NCBI GenBank assembly: GCA_963920575.1
Contig: OY986970.1
Span: 23,567,274 to 23,631,273, forward strand
DNA: 64,000 nucleotides
From: Narthecium ossifragum
Lineage: Eukaryota; Streptophyta; Magnoliopsida; Dioscoreales; Nartheciaceae
Direction of reading: 5' to 3'
In this document: positions 32,566 to 44,109 of the stretch, piece after piece
Layout: each line of letters starts with the position of its first letter
How positions within the stretch are numbered: position 1 is the first letter of the stretch
Notes under the pieces: generated by a model
Seen by the model: the letters and a program-made list of their open reading frames with translations, nothing else
Database searches by the model: none
Told to the model about the DNA's origin: nothing
Program-made: the position numbers and the translations under genes

Positions 32566-33940
32566 GGGCAAATAACACTTTACTATTCTATAATTTAGAA
32601 AATGTTCAGTTTGGACCCTATGTTTTAAAACCGCTCAAAATGAACCTTGCATTATCAATGGCTTACATTTTTAACCCTCTATCTGGTCGCTATTAGGAGA
32701 AGTTGACGATAAACCGGTCACGTGACGGGTTTTGGACTTTTCTCGCGCCATGAAACCCGGTTTTGGACTCTAAGGCGGCGCTTGATGGTGGAGGATTCCT
32801 CCTCGTCCTCGTCCTCATCCTCGTCGGAAGAGGAATGGGAGTGGTGGGTGGGATCCTGGAAGGAGACGCGGAGCTCTTTGGAGGCGAAGGTGGAGGAGGG
32901 GTTGGCAATGGCGATGGCAGTGGCGTTTGAGAAGGTGGTGGGTGGACAACGCTTGAGGTCCTGCATCTCAAAGTCCAGATCGAGAGCCATCTCCCCACCC
33001 ACAACCCGCTGCTTGTTGAGGAACGAGCTTATCAACCTCGAAGGTGGGTCCTCTCCGATCTCGACCACACTCTTCATATGTTGTTGGTTGGGAAAGCTAA
33101 ACTCCAATCCACCGCCACCGACACCGGAATCCTCCTTCCTGAACTCGTAACTGGACTCCCTCCAAACCTTGTTCCTGTTGTTGCTGCCATAATTAGCACT
33201 GCCAGGGGTGGCGGGGGCGGCATCATCGACATTGACGACGACCTCGGTGTGGTCGTGGCGGCGGTCGAAGAGGATGGGATGCTCCTCCTGTTGGCGGTCG
33301 TGGTCGACGGATGTCTTCCAAGAGTGGGAAGTGCGAGAGGGGGAGTTGCAGGATGAGGAGCGGTGGTAGGAGCCGTGAGAGGCGTGGGGGATGGTCGAGG
33401 AGGAGAACGCCATGTGGAGGGGCCGCCTAAGCTACAACGCTCTGGCTCCTCCGTCATGTTCGAGCGGCTCCGGTCCATGGGGCTTTACCCCCTACCGCCC
33501 CGGCGAGTTTAAGGCCGAGGACATCCAAGTGGCACAATATCCAGAGCCCCAGTACGGAGGAGTAGAAAAGAGAGAGAGGGCGGCGAGCCAGCGAGGGAGC
33601 TCCGGGCAATGGCGGCGCGGACGCTGGACGGTGGTTGGTCGGGGTTGGGATCATTGGGATCGTGAGGTGAGAGAACGAGTGAGAGATATTATTGCAGGGA
33701 TGACGTGGTCCCATCCTGACCATTCACCATAAATAGATGGAGATCGACGGCCATGATTAGCCATCGGAGTGGTCATGTGCAAAGCACGTGCCGGTTTACC
33801 GTCTACTGACTTAACGCCGTTGGGTGTTTGGTGGTAAATCGAATGGCTTTGGTAATGTAGGGTTCATTTTGAGCGGTTTTAAAACATAGGATCTGGACTT
33901 AACATTTTCTAAATTACAGGTTAGTAAAGTGTTATGATCC
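32566..33940. mobile_element. Pack-MULE-like element 2 carrying a MscS-like channel fragment
   Basis: Inverted ends of about 85 bp: ATAACACTTTACTA, TTTAGAAAATGTT, CCTATGTTTTAAAACCGCTC (left, 32572-32640) recur in reverse order at the right (33860-33935). The interior is GC-rich with one long host-like open frame. No clear 9-bp duplication was found at either candidate boundary, so the family (MULE) is inferred from the TIR length and gene content. Confidence 0.75.
32718..33413 (-). pseudogene. Captured N-terminal part of a MscS-like (MSL) mechanosensitive channel; open frame of 231 codons
   Basis: The minus strand encodes an uninterrupted 231-aa frame from an ATG. It has the soluble N-terminus typical of MSL4-10-type plasma-membrane channels: EVVVNVDD, WRESSYEFRKED with a Gly run, EDPPSRLISSFLNKQRV, GGEMALDLDFEMQDLK and VSFQDP followed by an acidic Asp/Glu tract. 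All transmembrane helices and the MscS pore domain are missing. It lies inside a pair of long inverted repeats, so it is a transposon-captured copy. Because the frame is still open it could be transcribed from the element, but no function can be claimed. Confidence 0.8.
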
Positions 33941-36708
33941 ATCTATAACTGCCCTCCACTTGCTCAGAACTTATTCTGTTTATGGTGAGTATTATAGTAT
34001 ATGAATAATGCTAGATTAGTAGGTGTTGCTATTGCATTGCACAATTATGTCACTCAATTACTGCGTTTTGCTCAATGGATTGAGTACTACATTCAAAAAC
34101 CAATGTTACCAAACACAATATTTGCACAGTTCACAGTCAACAAGGGTCTGTCCAAATAGGTGGCTCACATATATGACTTTGCAGCTATGTTACACAGGCA
34201 TTACAACTTAGTTTGGAGAATAATTACAATAGCTTGTCTCCATTAATCTTCGTGCCTTGATGACATGCAACCTTTTATTGCTTTCTATTAAGACATCTTG
34301 GTTTATTATCTGCATCAAGGGAATATGCACCAATAGAAAACACTAAGCAGTGGGAGACACAAACAACTTAAGCTAGCATAGCTCTTTGTTTTTATTTTTG
34401 GTAATTTCTTAAGGGTATGTTTGTACCAATCCACCCTTTATTCAAAAGAATAAGGATATGGATGAAATTGCAAGCACCAAAGGTGGCTCAGATCAAACCA
34501 GAAAACCCGAACTGCTCCCCAGATCCCAAATAAAATATGAGTACATGCATGTAGTCCTTGAGGCTACTAACAAAATTCTCAAGGACAACATCGATGAACC
34601 AGACGATATTTGGATAACAAGATTCCATGTTAGTTTCTGAGATTCTATAGCAGAAGGGTTCAGGGCAAACCACCAATAGAAAACAGAAATATATGAAGTC
34701 TATCCTCATCCAGTTAGTTGCCTTTCAGCAACAATATATTGTCACTCGTTCAAAATGCATTGCGAGATGGTTGAGACCAACAACATTGTGACCGTGAATT
34801 CTTGTGAGTGACAGATGTTCTTGATCCAAATGAATGATGTTTTACTTCATAATGTCCAACATTCAACACTTAATAAATTAACCTTGGGACCCCGGTCCTA
34901 GAGGTGTCTAGGTGTTGAAGGTAGAATGTAATGTTCCCAGCTTTCGGGCTTAAGTAAATAAAAGAAGAAAACTTCATATATCTATAAATATATATATGTA
35001 ACATTAAATTAAACTTGCCATGATCCTTCAGTAGTTTGAAACCATGAACCACTGATGTAGAAATCAGTACTTCCATTTTGGGCCTCCATTTAGCAAACAC
35101 TGCATAGAAAGGAGTAAATCCATGGCAAGGGTCTCTCACACAATTGTCTGGTTACGGAAGTATCCATATTTCATATACCGTAACAAGGACTTCTCTCACA
35201 TTTCTTTCGACAATCAACATATTGCATTTTAGAAGGCTAAGTCAGCCCCTTTTTTCCTTCTATTGAACAAGATCCCTTTTTTCCTTCTATTGAACAAGAT
35301 ATACGATGCACGATAAATTTGATACCACGAAACTCTATGCACGAACTTGTTTCGAGGAAAGAGATGAGATATCTCGCACATTTCGAGGATTAATCTTCAC
35401 AACTTAGCATTTATGCCTATTTAGGTTCTAAATAATATGAAATATTGATTAAATAATTTCTAACATTTATGGTATGGTATATTGGTTAAATTGTACCTAT
35501 CATTTATTGTAACTGACATTTGGCACTGTCCTTGTCCATGCACTTGTCAAGTATCTCTCGTAACGCACGTTTTTCCATGTATACATACTGTCCTTCCCTT
35601 CATGGCTCTGGTCTCTGTTCACAAGTCTATCTTATAAACTGACTCTCCTCAAGAAAGTGAAGGTTTTCCTTGAAGCTCTCGGCATAGATAAGGTTGTCAA
35701 GATCAAAGGTATTTTGTAGGATTTCTTTGTAGATAGTGTGGGAACTAAGTTTTCTTTTTCCTTTTACCTAAATTGCTGAAGTTGTTTCTCATCGATGGCT
35801 AGTGGTTGTGGAGCAAAATTTTTATGAAGTTGCTTCTCATCCATTGTAACTTTCCATATTTCTGGGTACTTGAATACAATCATTTCCATATTTGTTATGC
35901 ATATTCCTTGATGTTTTCTGTTTGAGAAGTACCTTTTCTTATTGATTTGCTTGAGTTGTCTCCCATTGTCTATGAGTGGGTTGGATTTAGTTCAGAAATT
36001 TAAGATACAGATATGATTCATGGGAAGTGGTTAATTTGGTAAGCAAGCTGTATTTTGGCACTTATGTGTCCAATCAGTTTTAAGAGGATGAGCACTTATG
36101 TGGTCAACTTCTTCGCCTAATTAAGCTGTCTTTTTAAGGATGGATGGTAAGTTTTTATTTCCACATTCCGATCACAGAGAAGGAAGAAAAAAAGCAAGCA
36201 ACAATCTTATATGCTTCCTTTTTTTCTGTAAGAGGAGCAGTATATTCTGAATAGACTAGACTATGAACCTAAATCGTGCCAGTTCAATCCTTCCCTCTAC
36301 CGCATCTATAATGTATACAAGCTGCAGGACATCTGCCATTATTTATCTGATATACTCTTAGAACAACAAAAATAGGAACATGCAATCATACATCACAAAT
36401 GTGTTTTTCTACATCTAAGTAAATTTTGAATTGAAAGACCCCACACTTATAAATTTACCGGAGCCACTTCCACCATGAAAGTGTGACCAAATATCTGTGG
36501 TTATGAATGAGTTTATCCTGATCCGTTATTTGAAACACGTGAGCATAATTAGTTTCCAATCTTTTCTGAAGTTCACATATTACAACTGCATTTCGCAGCT
36601 CTTTCTGTACATTCCATGTTTAGGAACAATTTACAATATGCATGCTGTTAGTTTTATGGTTTGAAACAACTGTATGTGTTACTAATGATGGTCTTCTCCT
36701 CCAGAAAT
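33941..36708. other. Intergenic and likely 5' UTR/intron of the F-box gene; no other gene
   Basis: AT-rich. Small frames (34458-34640 plus, 34870-35139 minus) match nothing I recognise. A splice acceptor-like CTCCTCCAG ends at 36704, five bases before the chosen ATG, suggesting that the F-box gene has at least one upstream non-coding exon in this interval. Confidence 0.45.
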
Positions 36709-37869
36709 ATGCAAACAAATGAGAAGTTCACCTCAATTTCCTCCAAAGATAAGGGACCTCAACACATCAGTAGCAAGTGGACTCAGGTCCCCATGGATGT
36801 TCTATTCATGATCTTGAGTCTGCTGAACCTAGCTGATGTTGCAGCCTTTGGAGCAGTCTGCTGCAGATGGACACAAGCTGCCAAAGTGTTCGCCAGGCAT
36901 GGAAAGTTGGCGATACGCCACATCCCATGGCTAGTTCCATCCAAGCGTGCAATTGTACAATCTGTTCGCCTGATAGAAGCTAATAGGAAGCGAACGGACA
37001 AGTTCGCCTCCTTGAACCGCCGATGTTGTGGCTCTTTTGGTGAATGGCTAGTAATTTGCAGCGCGCCCAAGGACGTGTACATCATGCACGCATACCTCAG
37101 GACCCGCATCAAACTCCCTTCTCAGACCATGCTCTCTGTAGGCCATAACTTGCCTTCTGACATTAGAAGCCCCTTCTTCATCAACAAAGCCATTTTCTCA
37201 GCGCCACCAACCTCCAATGACTGTATGGTTGCTGTCATCTTCGGCCATGAAGGACTGGCCTACTGCCAGTGTGGGGACACAAAGTGGAACATTATCAGAG
37301 ACGTTCAGCAGCTTGAAATGGAGTACGAAGACATAGCTTTCCACAAAGGCGAGCTGTTTGCAATTACATGCACTGAGCAGCTATTTGCTTACAACATCCG
37401 TAAAAGTCCTACAGCAAAGAGGGTGATTCCACTATCCTATCCGGCGACGACTAACAGGAATGGCTTAAGCTCGCGATACCTTATTGGGTATGGCACAGAG
37501 CAGATGATACTGGTGAGGATGTTCCGACCTTTCTCCAACCCTGGAAAGTGGCTCGAAGATTTCTGGACGGTCGCGTTCGATGTTATGCAGATGCAGGATA
37601 GCGACAGTGGCCGTTGGATCAAGCTGGGAGGGCTGCAGGACCAGGTCATCTTCGTGAGCCGCTGCCACACTGCGATACTGCCTGCAGCTGAGACGTGCCA
37701 GCAGGTCTCCGCAAACTCTGTCTATTTCACTGATGACCAAACTGTAGGGCCTGAAGGTCCAGCTGATATAGGGATGTACTCACTGACTGAGGGGAAGAGG
37801 GTTCCCCTTCAGGGAGAGGTTAAGACTATGCTCTTCTTCTACTTGCTGAACCACTTCACTCTCATGTAA
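36709..37869 (+). CDS. F-box protein with C-terminal DUF295-type domain, 386 aa
   Basis: The start is taken as the ATG at 36709 (MQTNEKFTS) just after a good acceptor site; the longer frame upstream has only TTG as first codon. Residues about 24-62 form the F-box (WTQVPMDVLFMILSLLNLAD, then CCRWTQAAKVFARHG), which would bind SKP1/ASK in an SCF ubiquitin ligase. The rest fits the plant F-box/DUF295 family: LPSDIRSPFFINKAIFSAPP, CMVAVIFGHEGLAYCQCGD, KWNIIRDVQQLEMEYEDIAF and NSVYFTDDQ near the end. Such C-terminal domains fold as a beta-propeller that selects the target. No stop or frameshift is present. The substrate is unknown. It is transcribed away from the copia element that starts about 490 bp downstream. 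Confidence 0.9.
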   Translation: MQTNEKFTSISSKDKGPQHISSKWTQVPMDVLFMILSLLNLADVAAFGAVCCRWTQAAKVFARHGKLAIRHIPWLVPSKRAIVQSVRLIEANRKRTDKFASLNRRCCGSFGEWLVICSAPKDVYIMHAYLRTRIKLPSQTMLSVGHNLPSDIRSPFFINKAIFSAPPTSNDCMVAVIFGHEGLAYCQCGDTKWNIIRDVQQLEMEYEDIAFHKGELFAITCTEQLFAYNIRKSPTAKRVIPLSYPATTNRNGLSSRYLIGYGTEQMILVRMFRPFSNPGKWLEDFWTVAFDVMQMQDSDSGRWIKLGGLQDQVIFVSRCHTAILPAAETCQQVSANSVYFTDDQTVGPEGPADIGMYSLTEGKRVPLQGEVKTMLFFYLLNHFTLM

Positions 37870-37904
37870 GGGTGGAGATAGGGTGCTTTGTTGTGTTTGA
37901 GAAC

Positions 37905-37916
37905 CTTAATAAAAAT
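37905..37916 (+). promoter_or_regulatory. Putative polyadenylation signal of the F-box gene
   Basis: AATAAAAATAA lies about 38 bp after the stop codon. It fits a plant near-upstream element; no cleavage site can be assigned. Confidence 0.45.
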
Positions 37917-38360
37917 AAGAGTCAAAGCTCATTGTAGAAGTTACATAACTTGCATGTTTAGATTCAGTCTTCTGTATGAGATTTGTGCATGTCTGTTCAG
38001 TATCAGTGGTGTGGGTTGAAATCTTGATCGTCAAGCTCGAGTTTTCTTCGAACTTGATTGTTTGACTCGGCAATGCATAGCTCGTGTTTGGCTTGATTTG
38101 ATTTTGAGCCAGCTCGAGAGCGAGTTTGAATTGAACAAGCAAGCTAGACAAGGAGATCTATAATCAGAGTGTGAATGAGCTTAATTTGGTTTGCTTGGCT
38201 AGTCTGAGTTTGTTACTGGACATGAGTTAGCAAGTTAACATATCCATAGCTGAAGTTATATGATGATTGGACTTTTTTTAATCGAGCTTAAACTTTGACT
38301 CGTGTTTAGTCCCCCCCCCCCCCCCTCCCTTTATGTTTTGCTTTCTAGGAATGAACACAT
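37917..38360. other. Intergenic; poly-C tract
   Basis: 3' flank of the F-box gene, ending with a run of C (38312-38325) before the copia LTR. No gene seen. Confidence 0.5.
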
Positions 38361-39358
38361 TGTTGGGATCTGGCGGTGAACTGGATCACTCGAACACCTC
38401 TTATGGTCATGTTAGTAAAAAAAAATCAAGAAATCCAATCACACAATAAACACTAGATTTACGTGGAAAAACGTCTCAACAAATAAGTGAGAGGAAAAAA
38501 CCACGGGGCGGAGGAGGAGGGCTTCACTATGAACGAGGGTTCTTCTATATGAGACAGATGCTCTCTCTAGGGTTTCTTCTCTCTTTCAAAAGAGCTCTCT
38601 TTTCTCTCAAAGATGAAAAGTTAAATATTAACTCTAACCCTAACTTGTAATCCTCTTATAGTCTAACTCACTAGGAGTTTACAACCGTTGGATATGCTTG
38701 ATCAATGAACGGCCCAACAAGTCTTCAGTCGATCAAAGTTGATCATCCAACAAACATCGTGTGATGAGGAGATCTCGCGCATCATGAAAGGCATCCAATG
38801 GCTCAAGGTAGCCATCGATTTCTTGAACGATCAAGAGATCGCATGGGATAAGCTCGTGATCAAGAGATCATCTTGGATAAGCTCGTGATCAAGAGATTGT
38901 GTCACCCATTCATTAAGGACGTTGCGATCCTCCTTTAGCCAAGAGCACTCGTCCATCCTTGGTTCAAGGTTGCTTAGCACCATCAATCCATCGAGCAATC
39001 AATAGATCGGGTCACCCATCACGCGATCAAGGCATGCGATCAACGGATCTCGTATCTCTTCAAGGCCAAGTTGCTCGCCAACCGTATGATGTTTGAGCGA
39101 GCCTTGTGATGCTCGTCTGCGGTTGATGTAGATCCGCCGTCACTCGATCATGTGATGTTGGTGATTGAGCAACAAACCATATGCTCTCCGTCTCCAAAGT
39201 CTACACATCCTTACTCGATCAACAAGATGCATTGATTGAACAAAGGTTTTCCAATCTTCTCCATGCTAGAAGTTAATCTCTTCTCTCTCCGCCGCATCCG
39301 GTTGCTCCGATTAACTGGATTCCGTTTGTTGAGACTTCATGAGGAGAGAACCCTAACA
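38361..39358 (-). repeat. Copia 3' LTR (998 bp)
   Basis: Starts TGTTGGGATCTGGCGG and ends CCCTAACA. Aligns along its length with 52553-53492. Contains an internal short duplication GATAAGCTCGTGATCAAGAG at about 38848 and 38877 that the other LTR lacks. Confidence 0.92.
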
Positions 39359-39888
39359 AACTCCCCCTTCTCAACTCAGGAGGAATTCATTCTAGCTATC
39401 TTTCTGCATAGCTTGAGCTTCTCCCTCGGCAACGGCTTGGTTATCATATCCGATAGATTCTCATCAGTGTGAGTCTTATGGATTTGCAACTTGTTCTCCT
39501 CAAGCATATCTCGAATCGAATGGTATATGACATCGATGTGTTTGGACCTCGTGTGAAAGCTTGAGTTTTTCGCCATGTGGATGGCATTTTGACTATCACA
39601 ATGAACCGTGTAATCCTCATGCTTCATTCCAAGTTTAGGAGTGAACTTCTTCATCCAAATCATCTCTTTGTTGACCTCTGTAGCAGCTATGAATTCAGCT
39701 TTTGTAGTTGACAAGGCTACACACTTCTGCAGTCTTGACTGCCATGCTACTGTACCTCCTGTGAATGTAATCAAATAGCCCGACACTGACTTCCTTGAGT
39801 CTACATCCCCAGTCATATCAACATATGTGTAGCCTTCTAACATAGGCTCTCCTCCTCCAAAGCATAAACAAATTTTTAAAGTTCCATG

Positions 39889-40202
39889 GAGATACCTGAG
39901 AATCCATTAAACTGTTTCCCAATGCTCACGCCCCAGATTTAAGATAAATCTGTTGACAACTCCAACTGCGTGTCCTATATCAGGCCTTATGCACACCATC
40001 GCGTACATTAGACTTCCTACAGCTGATGCATATGGAATTCGGCTTGAGATACCTGAGAATCCATTAAACTGTTTCCCAATGCTCGCGTCCCAGATTTAAG
40101 ATAAATCTGTTGACAACTCCAACTGCGTGTCCTATATCAGGCCTTATGCACACCATCGCGTACATTAGACTTCCTACAGCTGATGCATATGGAATTCGGC
40201 TC
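39889..40202. repeat. 157-bp tandem duplication inside the copia RT region
   Basis: 39889-40045 and 40046-40202 differ at only about three positions (for example CTCACGCCCCAG against CTCGCGTCCCAG). It is much younger than the host element. Confidence 0.93.
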
Positions 40203-40564
40203 ATCTCCTCCTTACTTCTAACATCCTTGGGACTCTGCTCCTTGCTTAGTCTGTGATGAGTTGAGAGCGGCGATCCTACAGGCTTTGCTTCAGTCATCTG
40301 AAAGCGCCCCAATACTCTTTCGATGTACTCGTCCTATGCCATCCATAGCTTTTTCGAGCCTCTATCATATGTGATCTTTATCCCCAAGATCTTCCTAGCC
40401 TGTCCCAAATCCTTCACCTTCATGGTGAAGGATTTACTCAACTCATGTTTCAGCTTCTGTATCTTCCTCTTATCCTTTTCAACAATCAGCATATCATCAA
40501 CATAAAGAAGAAGAATTAAAAAGTCAGAACTATCAAACCTCCGGATGTAAACACAGTGATCCAA

Positions 40565-40671
40565 TGTCACGCCCCGACCCAGAAAACGGGGAGGGTCTCG
40601 CCATTTGTTTTTTTAGAGTTTAGGACCCTCACGTCCCGGCCCGGATGGGTTTTCTGGGTCGGGGCATGACA
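40565..40671. mobile_element. 107-bp palindromic mini-element made of the LTR family's 3' terminus
   Basis: Begins TGTCACGCCCCGACCCAGAA and ends with the near-perfect complement (TTTCTGGGTCGGGGCATGACA, first 20 nt read). Flanks are TCCAA and TCCGA, a 5-bp duplication with one mismatch. The right half equals the last 60 bp of the 2455-bp LTR at 43782-43841, so both ends of this mini-element derive from the same LTR end. Inserted in the RT frame of the copia. Confidence 0.85.
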
Positions 40672-41386
40672 TCCGAGGTCATCCTTTGGTATCCATGTTG
40701 AGTCATGAAAGAATCGAATTTCTTATACCACTGTCCCGGTTCCTATTTGAGACCGTACAAGCTCTTCTTCAGTCGACATACCATGTTCTTCTATCCTCTA
40801 ATCTCGAAACCTTCAAGCTGCTCCATGTAGATTTCCTCCTCCAACTCTCCATGGAGGAAGGTAGTCTTCACATCTATTTGTTCGACCTCCAAGTCAAAAC
40901 TACCATTTAGCCCAAGTATAACTCTAATAGATGACATCTTAATAATAGGAGAAAATATTTCTTCGAAATCAATACCTGTTTTTTGCTGAAATCCTTTCAC
41001 CACCAATCTTGCCTTGTACCTTGGTTGGTTGGACTTCTCTTTAACCTTTAGTCTAAACACCCACTTGTTCTTCGATGCTTTTCTCCCCTTTGGCAACTCG
41101 ACCAACTCATATGTAGTATTTTTATGCAACGACTTCATCTCCTCCTGCATTGCTTCGATCCACTCGTCTTTCTTATGACTAATGAGCTTCTTGGTAGCAC
41201 TCATGCTCTCCCCCATCTGTCAGCAAGGTGTACTGAGAGGCTAGATATATGGTAGAGCGCACTAGAACTTTGGAAGAGCGGTGTAGCAGTGGTTCAGGTG
41301 GGGGTGTTTGGTTATGATGTTCTTCTTCTTCACCTCTATCAGCTTCGGCTACTTCCTGCTCATGCTCTTCTTGTGATGACTGGTTG

Positions 41387-43841
41387 TGTGAGGGCCCGTC
41401 CCTCTGACCTGGCTCGACCGCGTGGGTCGAGAGCCGGTTCCTGTTGGTTCGGTTCCGCGTCGGGCACGATCGGGCGATCGTGTGGCGGCTTGGACCCCGG
41501 AGGTATTTTGGTAAATATGCCCTCTGGTGGTCGGTTTCACACCCGCGTTGCACCTACGGCATTGGATTGATGTGTGTGTTTGATTAGAATCTCTAGAGTG
41601 CGTCCGATCGGAAGATTGGAGCTCGATCGGGAAAGATCGAATCAGACGACTGAGATAGATCCAGATTTTCTATATAAGCCCTGTCCCTTTCTTCTCTTTC
41701 ATTCTCTTCTCCTGTTGTTTTCTCTCCTTCTCTCTCCTTCGGCTGAGCTAGGGCTCGGAGACGCGGCTTTCGGAGCGTGGATCTTGGCGGCTCGACTGGT
41801 TGGACGCGTGGAGGAGCTACCCTACTTGCTCAAGTAGGTGTTTCTACCTCGATCTTAGGATCGGGTTCTCCTAGGATAGGTTTTATGTGCTTTCGCTGTA
41901 GGAATACATGTTAGAATGCTTTGTAGCTCCTTGCACATGTAGTATAGCTCATTTCCTGTATTCCTATGTTGCGAATTCGGTATTTGAACGGTTGGTTTCC
42001 GTATTCTCGCCGTTTTGTCGATTTTCGTCCATTTGGACATATATAGGAGATTTAATCGTCAAAAATGTGATTTCATTATACCATTGGATTCCCCATCGAG
42101 AATTACACTTGCTTGCGAAATTTCATCTTATTCCAACTTGATTTGATCCTTGAAATCCAAGGAAATGGATTTTCGGCACTGTTCTGATGAACTGTGCCTA
42201 AGGCTTGATGGTCGATTGGTGTATCGACCGTCAAGTGTTGATTTGTGTTTTCTGGGCCTGACGGTCGACCGTCGGATCGACCGTCGCATCGACCGTCGGG
42301 CTCTGTCGGGATTTTAGTCTCCCAGGGTCGATGCATGGATCGACCACGGGATCTTCTCCTTTTCGCCATTTACCTGACGGTCGACCGTCGCATCGACCGT
42401 CAGGCGCTGTTTGGTTTTGGGCTTCTCAGGGTCGATGAGTGGATCGACCGTCGCCCTTGGTTTTCTTCGCCTTGGCCTCACGGTCGACCGTCGGATCAAC
42501 CGTGACATTGTCCGTGGCCTCACGGTCGATCGCCGGATCGACCGTGACATCGTCCGTGGCCTCACGGTCGATCGCCGGATCGACCGTGACATCGTCCGTG
42601 GGCTCCTGAACATGGTTTTCTGGCTTTTCTTGGATGGATTCGATTTGTGATTAACATCTAAACATGTTGGGAAGTATGTATGTGGATTTTATGGGTTTTT
42701 CAAAGGATTTCCATCAGGTTTAAGGATCGATTCGAGTAATTTCCCTTTTTGGGCAAATCTATGGTTTCACTTGCATTTAATACCTGTTTGATTGTAGTTA
42801 AATGCTTAGTTGATTGCCTAACCATTAACTAGCTATGAGTGCTAGCTAATGAGGAATTGTGGAACCTTAGCCTCTTGCCGGCGAGTGCCGAGGGCTATTG
42901 TATATCTACGGAACTTATAAATGATGATGTGGCATGTAGAGACATCTAGGATAGATGTTTGCCTAAGCTCATGCATTGTGTGCATTAGAGGCATTTGAGG
43001 ATAGGCGGGCGATGGTTTGGGTCGCCGATCCGAGGTTCTCGGGTAGCTCGGATCTAGCCTTAGGACCGTGGATGGGTAGTCAGGAGTTTGGTGTGATTGT
43101 CTAACTGAATCTCATTTCCTTTGAGGATTTGCGATAGTTGACTCTGATCAGTGTTTGAGGTTTAGAGGTCGTGTTGTCTTCCAAGGCCAAGTGCTAAGGA
43201 TGGATGTTGATGCGTTCCCGACGTGGTTCCCCAAGGCTTGGTACTCCAGCTTGGGTAAGGGTGATCTTGCATGTTACTGTTCCTCGGCCTCCTGGTAACT
43301 TGTTCAGGAGAGAGGTTTCATGACAGGAGCCCTTGGGACATCAACAGGGTTGTGGGACCCGTGGCATCCGTTAGACTTGAGCGGGAAGACAACACTGTTG
43401 TTGTTTTCCTCCTTTCAGTGTGTCGTAGAGTAGAACCCTACTGAGCTTATCGCTCACTCCTACCCGGGATGCGTTTGCAGGTGCAGGCGGCAGTTCTTCT
43501 TCAGTGGAGCCGGCAGGATCAGCCTTTGGCGGCGCGAGTACATCCAGAGGCGCTTGAGGTTTTGCTGGAGGATAAAACTGTTGTACCTTTTTTATATGTA
43601 TATGTTGTAAACATTTTGAGGATTTTGGGATCATGTATTATATCTTTACCTTGGAAGCATTCGAATGGAATTTTGTAACTGTACAACTTGATGTTATATG
43701 AATTGAATATCTGTTCACCTCTGGAATACAATTGTTTAAATTATCCGTCTTTTCCGCTTTGTATCGCGCCGATTGAAGATGAATAGTGATAGGAACCCTC
43801 ACGTCCCGTCCTGGATGGGTTTTCTGGGTCAGGGCGTGACA
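41387..43841 (+). mobile_element. Solo LTR B (2455 bp), same family as 7701-10184
   Basis: Starts TGTGAGGGCCCGTCC and ends TCAGGGCGTGACA, with a perfect 5-bp duplication GGTTG on both sides (41382-41386 and 43842-43846). It interrupts the copia coding region. The U3-like part carries palindrome-rich sequence (41603-41640) followed by a TATA box (TATATAAG at 41671). A second palindrome block at 42210-42600 includes a 42-bp tandem repeat, three copies (42474-42600), with ACGGTCGACCGT. Confidence 0.93.
42210..42602. repeat. Block of TCGA-centred palindromes with a 42-bp tandem repeat
   Basis: ACGGTCGACCGT and its relatives (GGATCGACCGT, GCATCGACCGT, GGTCGATCGCC) occur more than ten times. The last part is three units of 42 bp beginning GGCCTCACGGTCGA at 42474, 42516 and 42558. 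Confidence 0.9.
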
Positions 43842-43846
43842 GGTTG

Positions 43847-44109
43847 CCTCTTCCATCATCAGCATGATAGGTGAGTGGATCTAGAGATATGGGGATATCT
43901 ATCTCTGTTGGAGTCCGAGATTATTGTTGTGACTTCCCTACGTTTTCAACATGTTGGTCCTCTGAAAAGACCACATCTCGGCTCTTCTCAAGCCTTCTCG
44001 CCTCTGAATCCTACAATCTGTATCCAAGTTTATCTTCTACGTAGCCCAAAAAAATGCAAAGCTTCGCCTTCTGATCCAGCTTGGCTCTGTTCTCCTTCCA
44101 TATGTGAAG
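43847..44109 (-). pseudogene. Copia integrase C-terminal remnant
   Basis: The minus strand gives NRAKLDQKAKLCIFLGYVED and KLGYRL followed by a stop, then SRDVVFSEDQHVE, the conserved end of copia integrase. It lies between two nested LTRs. Confidence 0.85.

Larger units (their letters stand above)
39376..41381 (-). pseudogene. Copia reverse transcriptase and RNase H remnant
   Basis: On the minus strand: WVFRLKVKEKSNQPRYKARL and VVKGFQQKTGIDFEEIFSP (fingers/palm of copia RT), LLLYVDDMLIVEKDKRKIQK (the catalytic YVDD), then YASAVGSLMYAMVCIRPDIG and the RNase H part (STTKAEFIAATEVNKEMIWM, SKHIDVIYHSIRDM). It is broken by a 107-bp palindromic insert, a 157-bp tandem duplication and frameshifts. 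Catalytic motifs are still readable, but the polyprotein is not. Confidence 0.9.

Noticed and set aside
34458..34640. 60-codon plus-strand frame (MDEIASTKGG...)
   Set aside because: Looks peptide-like but matches no family I know, has no paired exon and lies in AT-rich intergenic DNA; not enough support.
36661..36708. Upstream extension of the F-box protein start
   Set aside because: The first codon is TTG, and a good intron acceptor ends at 36704; the ATG at 36709 is the better start.
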